NCBI GenBank assembly: GCA_964603725.1
Contig: CAZRWW010000019.1
Coordinates: forward strand, 1-64,000
Source of the DNA: CAZDKK01 sp964603725
GTDB taxonomy: Bacteria; Eisenbacteria; RBG-16-71-46; CAIMUX01; WJJG01
Reading direction: 5' to 3'
Length of the DNA stretch: 64,000 nucleotides
The notes under the pieces are model-generated. The model had not been told where the DNA came from. It made no database searches and saw only the letters and a list, made by a program, of their open reading frames with translations. The position numbers and the translations under genes were made by a program. Of the stretch, positions 15,898 to 24,455 are shown one piece after another (the stretch's first letter is position 1; each line of letters opens with the position of its first letter).

Positions 15898-18158
15898 GAC
15901 GGATCCTTTCGGGCACTTGGCTGCCGCCGCTGCGACGCTTCTGCCCCCGGCGCTGTCGTCGTCACCTCCTGCGGCCTCGTCCGTCCATGCCAGGGCTGCC
16001 CCGGGCGCGGGCTTGCCCCGCGCTCGCCTGCTTTCATCGACACCGCCAGAATCAGAAGATCATTCTTCGTAATACCTTGTATTCTAATAGCTTGCCCCAA
16101 AGTCCGCGGCCGGTGTTGGCTGAGCCGCTCCCTGGCCTCACGCGAAAGCTGCTCCGGCGGACTGGCAAGGAGACGCTCCGGAATCTCGAGGTCCTCCAGC
16201 ACCTGCGACCGCTCGATCTCGCGCAGTTGTTTACGGATGTAACCATCATACTTGACTTCGGCCTCGAGCGCCGTGCGATCCTCGTGCGGAAGCGAGCACG
16301 GATGACCCAGCCGCTCGAGCAGGCCGACATCCACGTGCGGCATTCTGAGGAGATCCTCGAAGGTCTTGCCCGCCAGCGACGCCGCCTGTCCCGCCGCGCG
16401 CCGGCCGAGTCGGTGGGCGCTCAGCGCCGCGCGCGCTTGCGCCACTCTGTCCCAGCGATCCGCGACCTTCCGCCAGTCGCTCTCCTGCAGCAGACCCGCG
16501 GCGCGCCCCACCGGCGCCAGGCGCCGATCGGCGTTGTCCTGGCGGAGCAGCAACCGATACTCGGACTGCGAGGTGAACATCCGATAGGGTTCCGTGGGCA
16601 CCTTCGTGATCAGGTCATCGATCAGAACGCCGATGTACGCCTCGCTGCGCGCCAGCACCACGGGTGCTCGCCCCTCCAGGCGCGCGTGCGCGTTGATGCC
16701 CGCCATGATGCCCTGCGCCGCCGCCTCCTCGTAGCCGGAGGTGCCATTGATCTGACCCGCGGCGTACAAGCCGTCGATGCCGCGCACTGCCAGCGCTTCA
16801 TCGATCTGCGTCGTGAGCAGGAAGTCGTACTCGACCGCATATCCGGGGTGTACAATACGAGCCTCTTCCAGTCCAGGAATCGTGCGGACGTAGTCGCGTT
16901 GTACATCTTCGGGCAGCGAGGTCGAGATGCCGTTCGGGTAGATCGTTTCGCTGTTCAACCCCTCGGGCTCGAGGAACACGTGATGGCTCGTGCGATCGGG
17001 GAACCGCACGATCTTGTCCTCGATCGATGGGCAGTACCGCGGGCCGATGCCGCGGATCAGCCCCCCGTACAGCGGGGAGCGGTCGAGCGCGGCGCGGATG
17101 ACCTGATGCGTGCGCTCGTTCGTGTGCGTGAGATGGCACGCGATCCGATTCGCCACCGGGGTGGTCTCGTAGAAGGAGAAGCGCGGCGGCGGCTCATCGC
17201 CGGGCTGGACTGCCAGGCGCGAGACATCGACGCTCGCGCGCGCGAGGCGGGGCGGCGTGCCGGTCTTGAGGCGTCCCATCACCAGGCCCAGTCGCTCCAG
17301 GCACCCGGACAGATCCCGCGCCGGGGGCTCCCCGCGCCGGCCGCCCGGGCGCGGGTCCAGGCCGGTGAACACCATGGCTCGCAGGAAGGTGCCGGCCGTG
17401 ATCACGACCACTCTGGCCGCCAGATCACGGGGCGCGGTCACCCGCAACGCCTCGCAGTCGGCCCGGCGATCCGCGTCAGCCGAGCGCGCCCCTACCAAAT
17501 CCGCGTGGAGCGGGTGCGCCTCGCCCCGAACGGCGCCGTCCGAGTGCGCGCCGCCCGGCCGGACGAGTTCCCAGCGAGGCTGTTCCAACCGCACCCCCAC
17601 GACCCGCCGCGGTGAAACGCCGCTGCCCTCCGGGCCGTCTTCGACCAGGATATCCGTGACTTCGGCTTCGATCAGACGCACGTCGGCCTGCGCCGACAGC
17701 ACCCGCAGCGCTTCTCGGGCATAGGCCTCCTTGTCCGCCTGAGCCCGCGGGGCATGGACGGCCGGTCCCTTGCGCCGGTTGAGCATGCGGAAGTGAATGC
17801 CCGTGCGGTCGATCAGCCGGCCCATCAGCCCCCCCAGGGCGTCGATCTCGCGCGCGAGCTGACCTTTGGCCAGACCGCCCACGGAGGGGTTGCAGGACAT
17901 GCGCGCCAGTCCGCCGACGTCGAAGGTCACCAGCGCCACGCTGTGCCCGAGTCTGGCCAGCGCCCAGGCAGCCTCGATACCGGCGTGGCCTCCGCCCACC
18001 ACGACGGCATCCACCGCGCGCGGCAGCCGGCCGCCGGCCGCGTGGCCGCCCGCGTGGCCGCCGGCGTGGGCGTCCTGGTCGGCGTCCGCGCGGGCGTGGG
18101 CGTCGGCGTGGCCGCCGGCGTGGGCGTTGCCAGCACGTATGTTCGCGTTGCGGTCCAT
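15894..18158 (-). CDS. mnmG: tRNA uridine-34 carboxymethylaminomethyl enzyme MnmG (GidA)
   Basis: 754 residues; the family is about 620-650. The FAD-binding start is VDAVVVGGGHAGIEAAWALA at about 49-68. Then come the family motifs MSCNPSVGGLAKGQ, FLRAMVFTGLD, GRLKTGTPPRL, RYCPSIEDKIVRF, NGISTSLPEDVQ and GTSGYEEAAAQGIMAGINA. With MnmE it makes the cmnm5U34 modification of tRNAs. The first 48 residues are an unusual His/Ala/Gly/Asp-rich repeat tract (HAGGHAD, HAGGHAGGHAAGG). The GTG codon directly before VDAVVVGGG would give a standard N-terminus, so the start is uncertain. There is also an extra loop of about 40 residues near 185-240. Confidence 0.95.
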   Translation of the reverse strand: MDRNANIRAGNAHAGGHADAHARADADQDAHAGGHAGGHAAGGRLPRAVDAVVVGGGHAGIEAAWALARLGHSVALVTFDVGGLARMSCNPSVGGLAKGQLAREIDALGGLMGRLIDRTGIHFRMLNRRKGPAVHAPRAQADKEAYAREALRVLSAQADVRLIEAEVTDILVEDGPEGSGVSPRRVVGVRLEQPRWELVRPGGAHSDGAVRGEAHPLHADLVGARSADADRRADCEALRVTAPRDLAARVVVITAGTFLRAMVFTGLDPRPGGRRGEPPARDLSGCLERLGLVMGRLKTGTPPRLARASVDVSRLAVQPGDEPPPRFSFYETTPVANRIACHLTHTNERTHQVIRAALDRSPLYGGLIRGIGPRYCPSIEDKIVRFPDRTSHHVFLEPEGLNSETIYPNGISTSLPEDVQRDYVRTIPGLEEARIVHPGYAVEYDFLLTTQIDEALAVRGIDGLYAAGQINGTSGYEEAAAQGIMAGINAHARLEGRAPVVLARSEAYIGVLIDDLITKVPTEPYRMFTSQSEYRLLLRQDNADRRLAPVGRAAGLLQESDWRKVADRWDRVAQARAALSAHRLGRRAAGQAASLAGKTFEDLLRMPHVDVGLLERLGHPCSLPHEDRTALEAEVKYDGYIRKQLREIERSQVLEDLEIPERLLASPPEQLSREARERLSQHRPRTLGQAIRIQGITKNDLLILAVSMKAGERGASPRPGQPWHGRTRPQEVTTTAPGAEASQRRQPSARKDPS

Positions 18159-18245
18159 CGGCCCCCACTTGCCTGGGGTCCACGCCTGAGGCGGCTCACC
18201 GCGCGGCCGCGCCCTCTGTCGCCGGTCGGCGGGGGCCGCGCGGGC

Positions 18246-19703
18246 TCATTTCCCCACGCAGAACCTCGAGAAGACAGCCTCCAGCAGCATCGGGCCCGCG
18301 CGGCGCCCCAGGATCTCCCCCAGCGCATCGAGAGCTTCCGCGAGCTCGAACGCCACGAGCTCCCCGCCCTGCTCCGCGCGCACCAGCTCGAGCGCCCGGG
18401 CGACGGCGTCATGGGCCCGCGCCAGCCGGTCCCGCTGCCACTCGCCCACGGCGAGCGCCTCGGAACTGTCGCCGGCCCCCCCGGCAAGTCGATCCGCCAC
18501 GATCCGTCGCAGCGCGCCGACCCCCGGATCGGCGACGGCCGAGGTCCGCACCAGCGGAACGCGCACCAGCCCCGGACCGCCCGATCCGCTGTCCGCCGCG
18601 GCCGTGACCTCGAACGCCTCGCGCCGCGCCAGGTCTTGCCAGGCGGACGCCGGGCCCAGATCCCACTTGTGGAGCGCCACAATCACGGCGTCCGGCGATG
18701 AGCCGGTGTCCCGCACGATCCGCTCCAGATCGGCGGCCGACCCGGCGGCCACATCCACCACGAGGACCACCAGCGAGGCCGTGCCGGCCGCTTCCCGTGC
18801 CCGCCGCATGCTCTCGCGCTCGATCTCGGCCGCCGCTCGTCCCAGGCCCGCGGTGTCGATCAGGACCGCCGCCACGCCGTCCCACTCCACCCACGCCTCG
18901 ACGGCGTCGCGCGTCGTCCCGGGCTCGGATGAGACGATGGCCCGTTCGCGCCCGAGCAGCGCGTTGAACAGCGACGACTTCCCGGCATTGGGCCGCCCGG
19001 CGAGAACCACCCGCGCGCCCTCTTCCAGGAGTCGCCCGGCGCGCGTGCCTTCCAGCAACCGGGCCAGCCGCTCCCGCTCATCGCCGAGCAGTCGCACGAG
19101 CGCCTTGGCGTCCGGTCCGTCGCTCGGTCGCGCCTCGGTCGCCAGGACGTCCGCAGCTCCGTCTTCCTGGAAGTCCAAGCCGATCTCGATTCGCGCCCGC
19201 GCCTCGGTGAGCGCATCCAGGCTCGCCTGCAAGGCGCGGCTCAGGGACCCGCTGAGCACACGCAGGGCGGCCTGGGCCCCGGCCGCCGAGCGGGCGGCGA
19301 TGAGCGCGGCGACCGCCTCGGCCTGGGCCAGATCCATCTTCCCGTGCGTGAAGGCCCGCTGGGTGAACTCGCCGGGGCGCGCCGGCCGGGCGCCCGCGTC
19401 GCGCAGCGCCTCCAGGACCCGCCCCATGACCCCCGGACCGCCGTGGCAGGTGATCTCCACGGTGTCCTCGCCCGTGTAGGAGCGCGGAGCCCGGAAGACG
19501 GTGGCGACGACCTGATCAACCAGGTGCCCGTCGGAGACGATGCGACCGGCCGCGCAGGCGTGCGACGGCAGGCGCCGCAGCCGTGCGGCCGGTCGGAAGA
19601 CCCGGGCGGCGATGGCGAGGGCCTCGGGCCCCGAGAGCCGGATCATGCCCAGGGCCCCGGCGCCCGCCGGCGTGGCCTGGGCAACGATCGTGTCGTTCAG
19701 CAT
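18246..19703 (-). CDS. mnmE: tRNA modification GTPase MnmE (TrmE)
   Basis: 485 residues. The N-terminal formyl-THF-binding domain begins NDTIVAQATPAGAGALGMIR. A helical region follows, then the inserted G domain: G1 AGRPNAGKSSLFNALLG at about 240, EPGTTRDAV (G2) and LIDTAGLGRA (G3). The usual G4 NKxD reads HKWD (VIVALHKWDLG). The C-terminus ends FCVGK, the conserved C-x-G-K box needed for tRNA modification. It acts with MnmG, whose gene starts 87 bases downstream. The Asn-to-His change in G4 could alter guanine specificity; the rest of the protein is canonical. Confidence 0.95.
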   Translation of the reverse strand: MLNDTIVAQATPAGAGALGMIRLSGPEALAIAARVFRPAARLRRLPSHACAAGRIVSDGHLVDQVVATVFRAPRSYTGEDTVEITCHGGPGVMGRVLEALRDAGARPARPGEFTQRAFTHGKMDLAQAEAVAALIAARSAAGAQAALRVLSGSLSRALQASLDALTEARARIEIGLDFQEDGAADVLATEARPSDGPDAKALVRLLGDERERLARLLEGTRAGRLLEEGARVVLAGRPNAGKSSLFNALLGRERAIVSSEPGTTRDAVEAWVEWDGVAAVLIDTAGLGRAAAEIERESMRRAREAAGTASLVVLVVDVAAGSAADLERIVRDTGSSPDAVIVALHKWDLGPASAWQDLARREAFEVTAAADSGSGGPGLVRVPLVRTSAVADPGVGALRRIVADRLAGGAGDSSEALAVGEWQRDRLARAHDAVARALELVRAEQGGELVAFELAEALDALGEILGRRAGPMLLEAVFSRFCVGK

Positions 19704-19721
19704 GTTCGCCCGTTGGGGGGC

Positions 19722-21043
19722 CTACCTGCGCCCCCGCGCCGCGCGCGGCTTGCGCCCCCAGGTCACCGGAGCGGCGTTGTTCTCCTCGGGCTGAGCCTCG
19801 CCCGCTTCCTCTTTGGGCGGCTCGACGGCTTCCGGAATCGTGAAATAGGACTCGCTCGCGTTCGGCAGTCGATGCCGGCGCGGGCGGCGGTAGTCGTACT
19901 TTTCGTCGGCGCCGTTCTCGGCGGGGGCCTCATCGGCGGCCGGGGTCGCGGCGGCGGCTGAGGCGGCAATGACTTCCTCCTCGCCCGCCCGCTCGGTATC
20001 CCAGCGCGTGCCGGGCACGCGCCGCGGCGGCCGGCCTTCGCCCCGACCGCGACTGGACGACCCCGGACGGCTGGACCGCTCGGATCGTTCGCCGCGGCTA
20101 GAGCGATCCGAGCGCTCGGCGCGTTCGGGACGCTCGGGACGCTCGGCGCGTTCGGAGCGCTCACGCCGTTCCGGCCCGTCCGACCGCCCGCCGCGCTCCG
20201 CGCGGGCGCCACGCTCGGACCTACTGGAGCGCTCGAAGCGCCCGGAGCGATCCGAGCGCTCGGCGCGTTCGGGACGGTCCGCCCCGGAGGCCGAACGCCG
20301 CGAATGGCCCGCGTGGCTGCGGCGCTCNNNNNNNNNNCCGCTTCGCCGTCCGCGCGGCCCGCGCGAGGGCGGCCCCGCCCCGCGCGCTCGCCGCCCGACG
20401 CCCGCGCGCCGGCCAGCGGGGAGATCGCCACGCGCTTGACCTGGCCGTCGCCCAGCGCGTGCGTCTCGACGCGCCCATCCTCGGCCAGCGCCAGATGGAT
20501 GATGCGGCGCTCATCGGCCGGGAGCGGCTCGGTGAGGGCATCGCGGTGGGTCGAAAGGGCCCGCTCGGCGAGATCCTTGGCCTTGCGGCGGAGCTGTTCG
20601 TGACGGCGCTTGCGATAGCCCGCCACGTCCAGCCGCACTCGCAGGGACTCGTCCTTCTGGCCCACCATGCGCGAGACGATGTGCTGCAGCGCCTTGAGCG
20701 TCTCGCCGCCTCGTCCGATCAAGAGGCCGTCGGCGTCGGAGGACTCCAGCTCGACGTCGTAGCCGTCGTCGGCCTGGGTCACCCGCAGCTCGGCTTCGAC
20801 GCCCATGCGGGTGAACATGCCGTGGACGAGCTCGGTGATCATGCGCTGCGCCGCCGACTTCTTCCACACCCGCACCTTGATCGTGCGGCCCTTGAGGAAC
20901 CCGAAGACCCCGGGCCGGCCGCCTTCCACAATCTCGTACTCGACCTGATTGGGCGTCGTCTTCAGACGATCGCACGCTGCCTGCAGCGCCTCTTCCGGAT
21001 TCTTGCCTTCGACGACGATTGCCTCACTGCGTGGGTTGTCCAT
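19722..21043 (-). CDS. jag: RNA-binding protein Jag/KhpB with long Arg/Ser/Glu-rich tail, spans a sequence gap
   Basis: The N-terminal Jag domain (AIVVEGKNPEEALQAACDRL, GVFGFLKGRTIKVRVW), the KH domain (LLIGRGGETLKALQHIVSRM) and the R3H domain (RRHEQLRRKAKDLAERAL, ADERRIIHLALAED) are intact up to about residue 235. A 10-N gap then interrupts the gene (20328-20337). Downstream, the correct frame is shifted relative to the upstream one. It carries an (ERA/ERP/ERS)n repeat tail (ERAERPERPERAERSDRS), then an acidic Ala/Glu/Pro end (EEEVIAASAAAATPAADEAP) stopping at 19722. The gap length is therefore not really ten bases. The start chosen has AAAGGA seven bases upstream; a second ATG lies five codons earlier. 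Jag lies next to yidC as usual. Confidence 0.88.
20328..20337. other. Assembly gap (10 N) inside jag
   Basis: Ten Ns interrupt the repetitive Arg/Glu/Ser-coding tail of jag. The reading frame on the two sides differs, so the true missing length is not a multiple that fits ten bases. Short repeats on the downstream side probably caused the break. Confidence 0.95.
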
Positions 21044-21091
21044 CTCTTTTCCTTTCATCTCGCAGCTTTCCGCGCGCCGGTCCCGAACGAG

Positions 21092-22960
21092 CTAGGCATC
21101 CTTCTTGCGGCCGAACCACTGCCGGCGCTGCTCGCCGGCGGCCGCGGGCGCCGGGGTCAAGGTGGGCTGTTTCATGGTGAGCTGCTGGCCAAGAGCAAGC
21201 ACGTTCGACATCGTCCAGTAGAGAACCAGCCCCGACGGGAGGCCATAGAAGAAGAAGACCATCATCAGGGGCATCAGCAGCATCATCGGCGCCTGACGCG
21301 GGTCGGTCGGGGTGAGCTTCTGCTGGACGAACATCGTCAGGGCCATGAGGATCGGCAGGATGTGAATCGGGATCCCCATGATCTCCCCGACCTTGTCGGG
21401 CGCCGCCAGGTCCGTCATCCACAGGACGAAGGGCTCCTTGCGCAGCGCGATCGTGTTCATCAGCACGTTGTACAGCCCATAGAACACCGGCAACTGCACG
21501 AGAATCGGCAAACATCCTCCGACCGGATTGATGCCGTGCTTCTTGTACAGTTCCATCTGCTTCTTGGAACGCTGTTCGGGATTCTCCTTGTACTTCTTGT
21601 TGATTTCGTCCATCTCTGGCTTGAGCGCCTGCATCTTCCGCTGGCTGTTGAGCGCGCGTTGGTTGAGCGGATGGAACAAGAGGCGCACGAAGATGGCCAG
21701 AGCGATGATGACCACCCCGTAATTGGGCAGGACGGAATGGACCGTGTGCATGAACCAGTAGGTCGCCTTGCTCAAGGGCGCGATGAACTTGCCGCCGAAA
21801 TCGACCAGTCGGATGACGCCCTTGCCCAGGCGGGCGTCCAGGTCCTTGAGGATCTCGTAGTCGACCGGACCGGCGTAGACCGCGAACTCGTAGCGCGTGG
21901 TGCCCTCGAACTCCAGGGGCAGGCGCAGGCGCATCCCGACCGCGTCGGCGGCCGGCTCGGCCTGGCCGATGAAGGTCGCCGGCACGTCATCGCGCGGGAT
22001 CAGGATCCCACCGAAGTACTTCCCCCGCACGCCCGCCCAGCGCACCACGCCGTCATAGGCCGTCTCGCCGCCGCGCGCCGCCGGGCCACTCCCGCACCCG
22101 CAGCCGGCGCCGCCGCCGCCGCCGCCAAAGTTGTACTTCACCAGCTCCTCGGCCAGCAGCGCCACGGCGCCCTTGGCGCCGCGCTCGAGCCCGTGCTGCC
22201 GCTCGAGGTTCGGGATCCCGCGCTCCCAGCCGACGACCAGATGGTGATCCCGCCGCAGGTTCGCGAGGCCCGCGACGGACACCTCCATCTGCCAGTCGTA
22301 CCGGGTGGGATCGATGCGGTAGACCCGCTCGACCCGCAAGACTCCGCCGCCCGCGTCGGCCGTCTCGGCAACGAACCGCAGCACGCGCGTACCCGGCGCT
22401 CCAGGCCCCCCAGCCGCCCCGCTCTCTCCCGCCGACAGGTCCTCACTGTCGTCCGCCAACTGAAAGACCGTTTCCGCCAGGCTGATCTCGCCGGCGGGGC
22501 CGTCGATGCCCAGCCCCAGCGCCCCCGGGACCTGCTGGACCAGCTCGACCGGCTCCTCGCGGGTGTCGGTGTAGCCCTTCAGGCGGAGGGACCTCAGCAC
22601 CGCGCCCCGCGAGGAGAAGACGGCCGTGTAGAGCGGGCCGTCGATGGCGACCTCGCGGTCTTCGGCCGGGAGGGTGTTGAGCAGCACCGAATCCACCGCC
22701 GCGCGCTCGACGGGCGCCCGGGCCGGGCTCGGGGTGGCCGGCAACCCGGTCCCGCCCGCCGGCGGACCGCCGACGCCGGCGCTCTCCGGCCCCTCGCCGC
22801 TGGCGGCGTCGCCAGCCTGCTCGGCAACCCGCGCGCCGGTTTCCTGCGGCGCATGCTGTGGCTTCGGCATGAGCTGGGTGAAGAGCACCCAGACCAGGAT
22901 CATGAGGGCGAACGCGATCAGCGTCCGCTTTTCAAAGCCCCCGGAATCAGGAGTCTGCAT
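21092..22960 (-). CDS. yidC: Membrane protein insertase YidC
   Basis: 622 residues. A first membrane helix (LIAFALMILVWVLFTQLM, about 14-31) is followed by a Pro/Gly-rich linker and a large periplasmic beta domain (about 95-370), as in Gram-negative YidC. The insertase core (about 380-600) has WFMHTVHSVLPNYGVVIIAL, the cytoplasmic coiled loop MQALKPEMDEINKKYKENPE, NPVGGCLPILVQLPVFYGLY and IPIHILPILMALTMFVQQKL. The periplasmic domain contains a poly-Gly/Cys insert (NFGGGGGGAGCGCGSG) near residue 275. An ATG at 22958-22960 is preferred over a TTG one codon earlier; it overlaps the end of yidD. YidC inserts membrane proteins alone or with SecYEG. Confidence 0.96.
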   Translation of the reverse strand: MQTPDSGGFEKRTLIAFALMILVWVLFTQLMPKPQHAPQETGARVAEQAGDAASGEGPESAGVGGPPAGGTGLPATPSPARAPVERAAVDSVLLNTLPAEDREVAIDGPLYTAVFSSRGAVLRSLRLKGYTDTREEPVELVQQVPGALGLGIDGPAGEISLAETVFQLADDSEDLSAGESGAAGGPGAPGTRVLRFVAETADAGGGVLRVERVYRIDPTRYDWQMEVSVAGLANLRRDHHLVVGWERGIPNLERQHGLERGAKGAVALLAEELVKYNFGGGGGGAGCGCGSGPAARGGETAYDGVVRWAGVRGKYFGGILIPRDDVPATFIGQAEPAADAVGMRLRLPLEFEGTTRYEFAVYAGPVDYEILKDLDARLGKGVIRLVDFGGKFIAPLSKATYWFMHTVHSVLPNYGVVIIALAIFVRLLFHPLNQRALNSQRKMQALKPEMDEINKKYKENPEQRSKKQMELYKKHGINPVGGCLPILVQLPVFYGLYNVLMNTIALRKEPFVLWMTDLAAPDKVGEIMGIPIHILPILMALTMFVQQKLTPTDPRQAPMMLLMPLMMVFFFYGLPSGLVLYWTMSNVLALGQQLTMKQPTLTPAPAAAGEQRRQWFGRKKDA

Positions 22961-23243
22961 CAATCCCCACCCTGGCTGTGCAGGGGTGTGGGCGCGTCAG
23001 GTTCAGCAGCGGACCTGGCCACTTGGGCATGCGATCGGGGACCGGATCGAGGCCCCCGGCGTGCCACGGATGGCAGCGGAGCAAGCGGCTGGCGGCCAGC
23101 CAACTTCCCCGCCACAAGCCGTGCCGGCGCAGCGCCTCTTGGGCGTACGCCGAACAGCTCGGGTAGAATCGGCAGCTCTGAGGAAGAGCCGGCGACAGCA
23201 ACCGCCGGTAGATCTCGATCAGAAATGCCAGCAGAGAAACCAC
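22947..23243 (-). CDS. yidD: Membrane protein insertion efficiency factor YidD
   Basis: 98 residues, with a GTG start at 23241-23243. The family signature is clear: FLIEIYRRLLSPALPQSCRF, YPSCSAYAQEALRRHG and RLLRCHPWHAGGLDPVP, with the three conserved cysteines. YidD is a small peripheral inner-membrane protein that assists YidC-dependent insertion; its gene lies between rnpA and yidC across bacteria, as here. The gene starts 14 bases after the rnpA stop and overlaps the yidC start by 14 bases. A longer upstream frame is an extension into rnpA and is not supported. Confidence 0.93.
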   Translation of the reverse strand: MVSLLAFLIEIYRRLLSPALPQSCRFYPSCSAYAQEALRRHGLWRGSWLAASRLLRCHPWHAGGLDPVPDRMPKWPGPLLNLTRPHPCTARVGIDADS

Positions 23244-23257
23244 TGCTGCGTGTCGTC

Positions 23258-23617
23258 CTATACCGCACCCGTCCCCGCTCGCATGAGTCTCGCGGTTTTC
23301 ACGAGCTCGATCATGTCGTCGCGGACCGCGCGCATCCCACTGCGGGCACACGATGCGCGGGCTACCCATGCGAGGTGCATCGGCTCGGAGGACAGCTTGT
23401 CGACAAGACCCCGGTAGGCTTCGCGCATGAGTCGTTTGGCGCGACTGCGTTGTACAGCATTGCCCACCCGGCGGCTCGCCACGAACAGGACCCCGCGAGG
23501 TCCTGCGTCCGTCCGTCGCAGGATCAGCAGCACGTGCTGTCCGCGAAACGCCACCCCTTCCTTGAACAGCTTCTCGATCGCAACCTTGGAAACGAGCGTC
23601 TCATCTCCCCAGCGCAT
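23258..23617 (-). CDS. rnpA: Ribonuclease P protein component
   Basis: 119 residues with the start at the ATG 23615-23617, the usual family length. The RNase P signature GNAVQRSRAKRLMREAYRGL is present at about 70-89. The N-terminal part SKVAIEKLFKEGVAFRGQHV matches the usual start of the fold, which binds the 5' leader of pre-tRNA with the M1 RNA. A GTG at 23671 would give a longer protein overlapping rpmH by 38 bases; the shorter start lies 16 bases after the rpmH stop and is preferred. The gene sits between rpmH and yidD as in most bacteria. Confidence 0.94.
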   Translation of the reverse strand: MRWGDETLVSKVAIEKLFKEGVAFRGQHVLLILRRTDAGPRGVLFVASRRVGNAVQRSRAKRLMREAYRGLVDKLSSEPMHLAWVARASCARSGMRAVRDDMIELVKTARLMRAGTGAV

Positions 23618-23633
23618 CAACGCGCGCTCCGCG

Positions 23634-23774
23634 TCATCCGGAGACGCTGAGACGCGCGCGGCCGCGCGCACGACGCCGGGCGAGCACTTTGCGCCCGTTG
23701 GCCGTGCGCATGCGCCGGCGAAAACCGTGTACGCGACGCCGGCGCCGATTGTGCGGCTGAAAGGTCCGCTTCAC
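23634..23774 (-). CDS. rpmH: 50S ribosomal protein L34
   Basis: 46 residues starting GTG: VKRTFQPHNRRRRRVHGFRR, then RMRTANGRKVLARRRARGRA. This is the L34 consensus (KRTFQP, HGFR.RM.T..GR.VL..RR..GR..L). The protein binds 23S rRNA in the large subunit. A GGGAGGG ribosome site lies seven bases before the GTG. It is the first gene of the rpmH-rnpA-yidD-yidC-jag run, with a promoter about 190 bases upstream. Confidence 0.97.
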   Translation of the reverse strand: MKRTFQPHNRRRRRVHGFRRRMRTANGRKVLARRRARGRARLSVSG

Positions 23775-23968
23775 GTTCGAACCCTCCCCTTCTCGTCGGG
23801 TTTGAGCGAATCCAACGGATTCGGGACGAAGCCTGCCGTTGCTGTGGGCCGCCTGGTTGTTACAACTCTACTTCGTCCGATCCCTCTCCGGGCTGAGAAG
23901 AGATTCGCGCGCTTGCCCTTCGCCGAGCGGCGCCCCGCTTCCCACATGCCGGAGATTAGCATCCGCCG

Positions 23969-23998
23969 ATCATAGGTCAACCGCAACCCGCCGGTCAA
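23969..23998 (-). promoter_or_regulatory. Predicted promoter of rpmH operon
   Basis: Read on the minus strand: TTGACC (23998-23993), an 18-base spacer, then TATGAT (23974-23969). This is a good sigma-70 match, pointing at rpmH with a leader of about 190 bases. Confidence 0.6.
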
Positions 23999-24106
23999 TG
24001 CTCAACTTTCTCCCCCGTCGATCCGCGGGGCTGAAATGTCAACTCTTTCCGCGATAAGGAATTAGCGCCCGAGCGCTGTCCTCCCCTCCGACCGCAAAAA
24101 ACCCGC

Positions 24107-24136
24107 TTGTCTGCCTTTTCCACAGCGTGCTAGCAT
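24107..24136 (+). promoter_or_regulatory. Predicted dnaA promoter with DnaA box in spacer
   Basis: TTGTCT, an 18-base spacer, then TAGCAT. The spacer contains TTTTCCACA (24116-24124), a one-mismatch DnaA box, which would let DnaA repress its own gene as known for other dnaA promoters. The hexamers are moderate matches only. Confidence 0.4.
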
Positions 24137-24428
24137 CCCGGTGTTTCAAGCGCGGTGTTTTGTTCATAAGTAACATACCTTTCTTCAGTTGCAGCCCGGG
24201 TGCAATGGAGTGATGCGACCCAAGGTCGAAGAAGGGTGACGGCAAGACCGAGGAAGGCAACCCGAGACGCCCAGCGGGCGGTTTTCTGCAAGATAAAGCA
24301 GGGCAGACACTTGGCTACATGACCATGCATCTTTGTGCAGCCAGGCGCCTGCCGAGACCGCTGTTCTGGCCCTCCGGTTTCCGCTTGTGGCTTCCGTCCC
24401 GCCGGCGCTTGCTTGTTGTGGAAAACGC

Positions 24429-24437
24429 TGTGGATAA
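24429..24437 (-). promoter_or_regulatory. DnaA box upstream of dnaA
   Basis: TGTGGATAA, a perfect reverse complement of the consensus TTATCCACA, 18 bases before the dnaA start. A one-mismatch copy (TGTGGAAAA) sits four bases before it. Confidence 0.8.
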
Positions 24438-24455
24438 CTCTGCCGGAGGGGCGCA

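Larger units (their letters stand above)
23775..24455. other. Divergent rpmH/dnaA regulatory region
   Basis: This 681-base gap contains a sigma-70-like promoter toward rpmH and one toward dnaA (listed separately). It also has three DnaA-box-like sites with at most one mismatch: TTTTCCACA (24116-24124), TGTGGAAAA (24417-24425) and the perfect TGTGGATAA (24429-24437). A small GC hairpin CGCCC-AGC-GGGCG followed by GTTTT lies at 24268-24285. No additional gene is visible. Confidence 0.75.

Noticed and set aside
23634..23671. Long form of rnpA starting at GTG 23671
   Set aside because: It would overlap rpmH and give an N-terminus longer than the family; the ATG at 23617 fits better.
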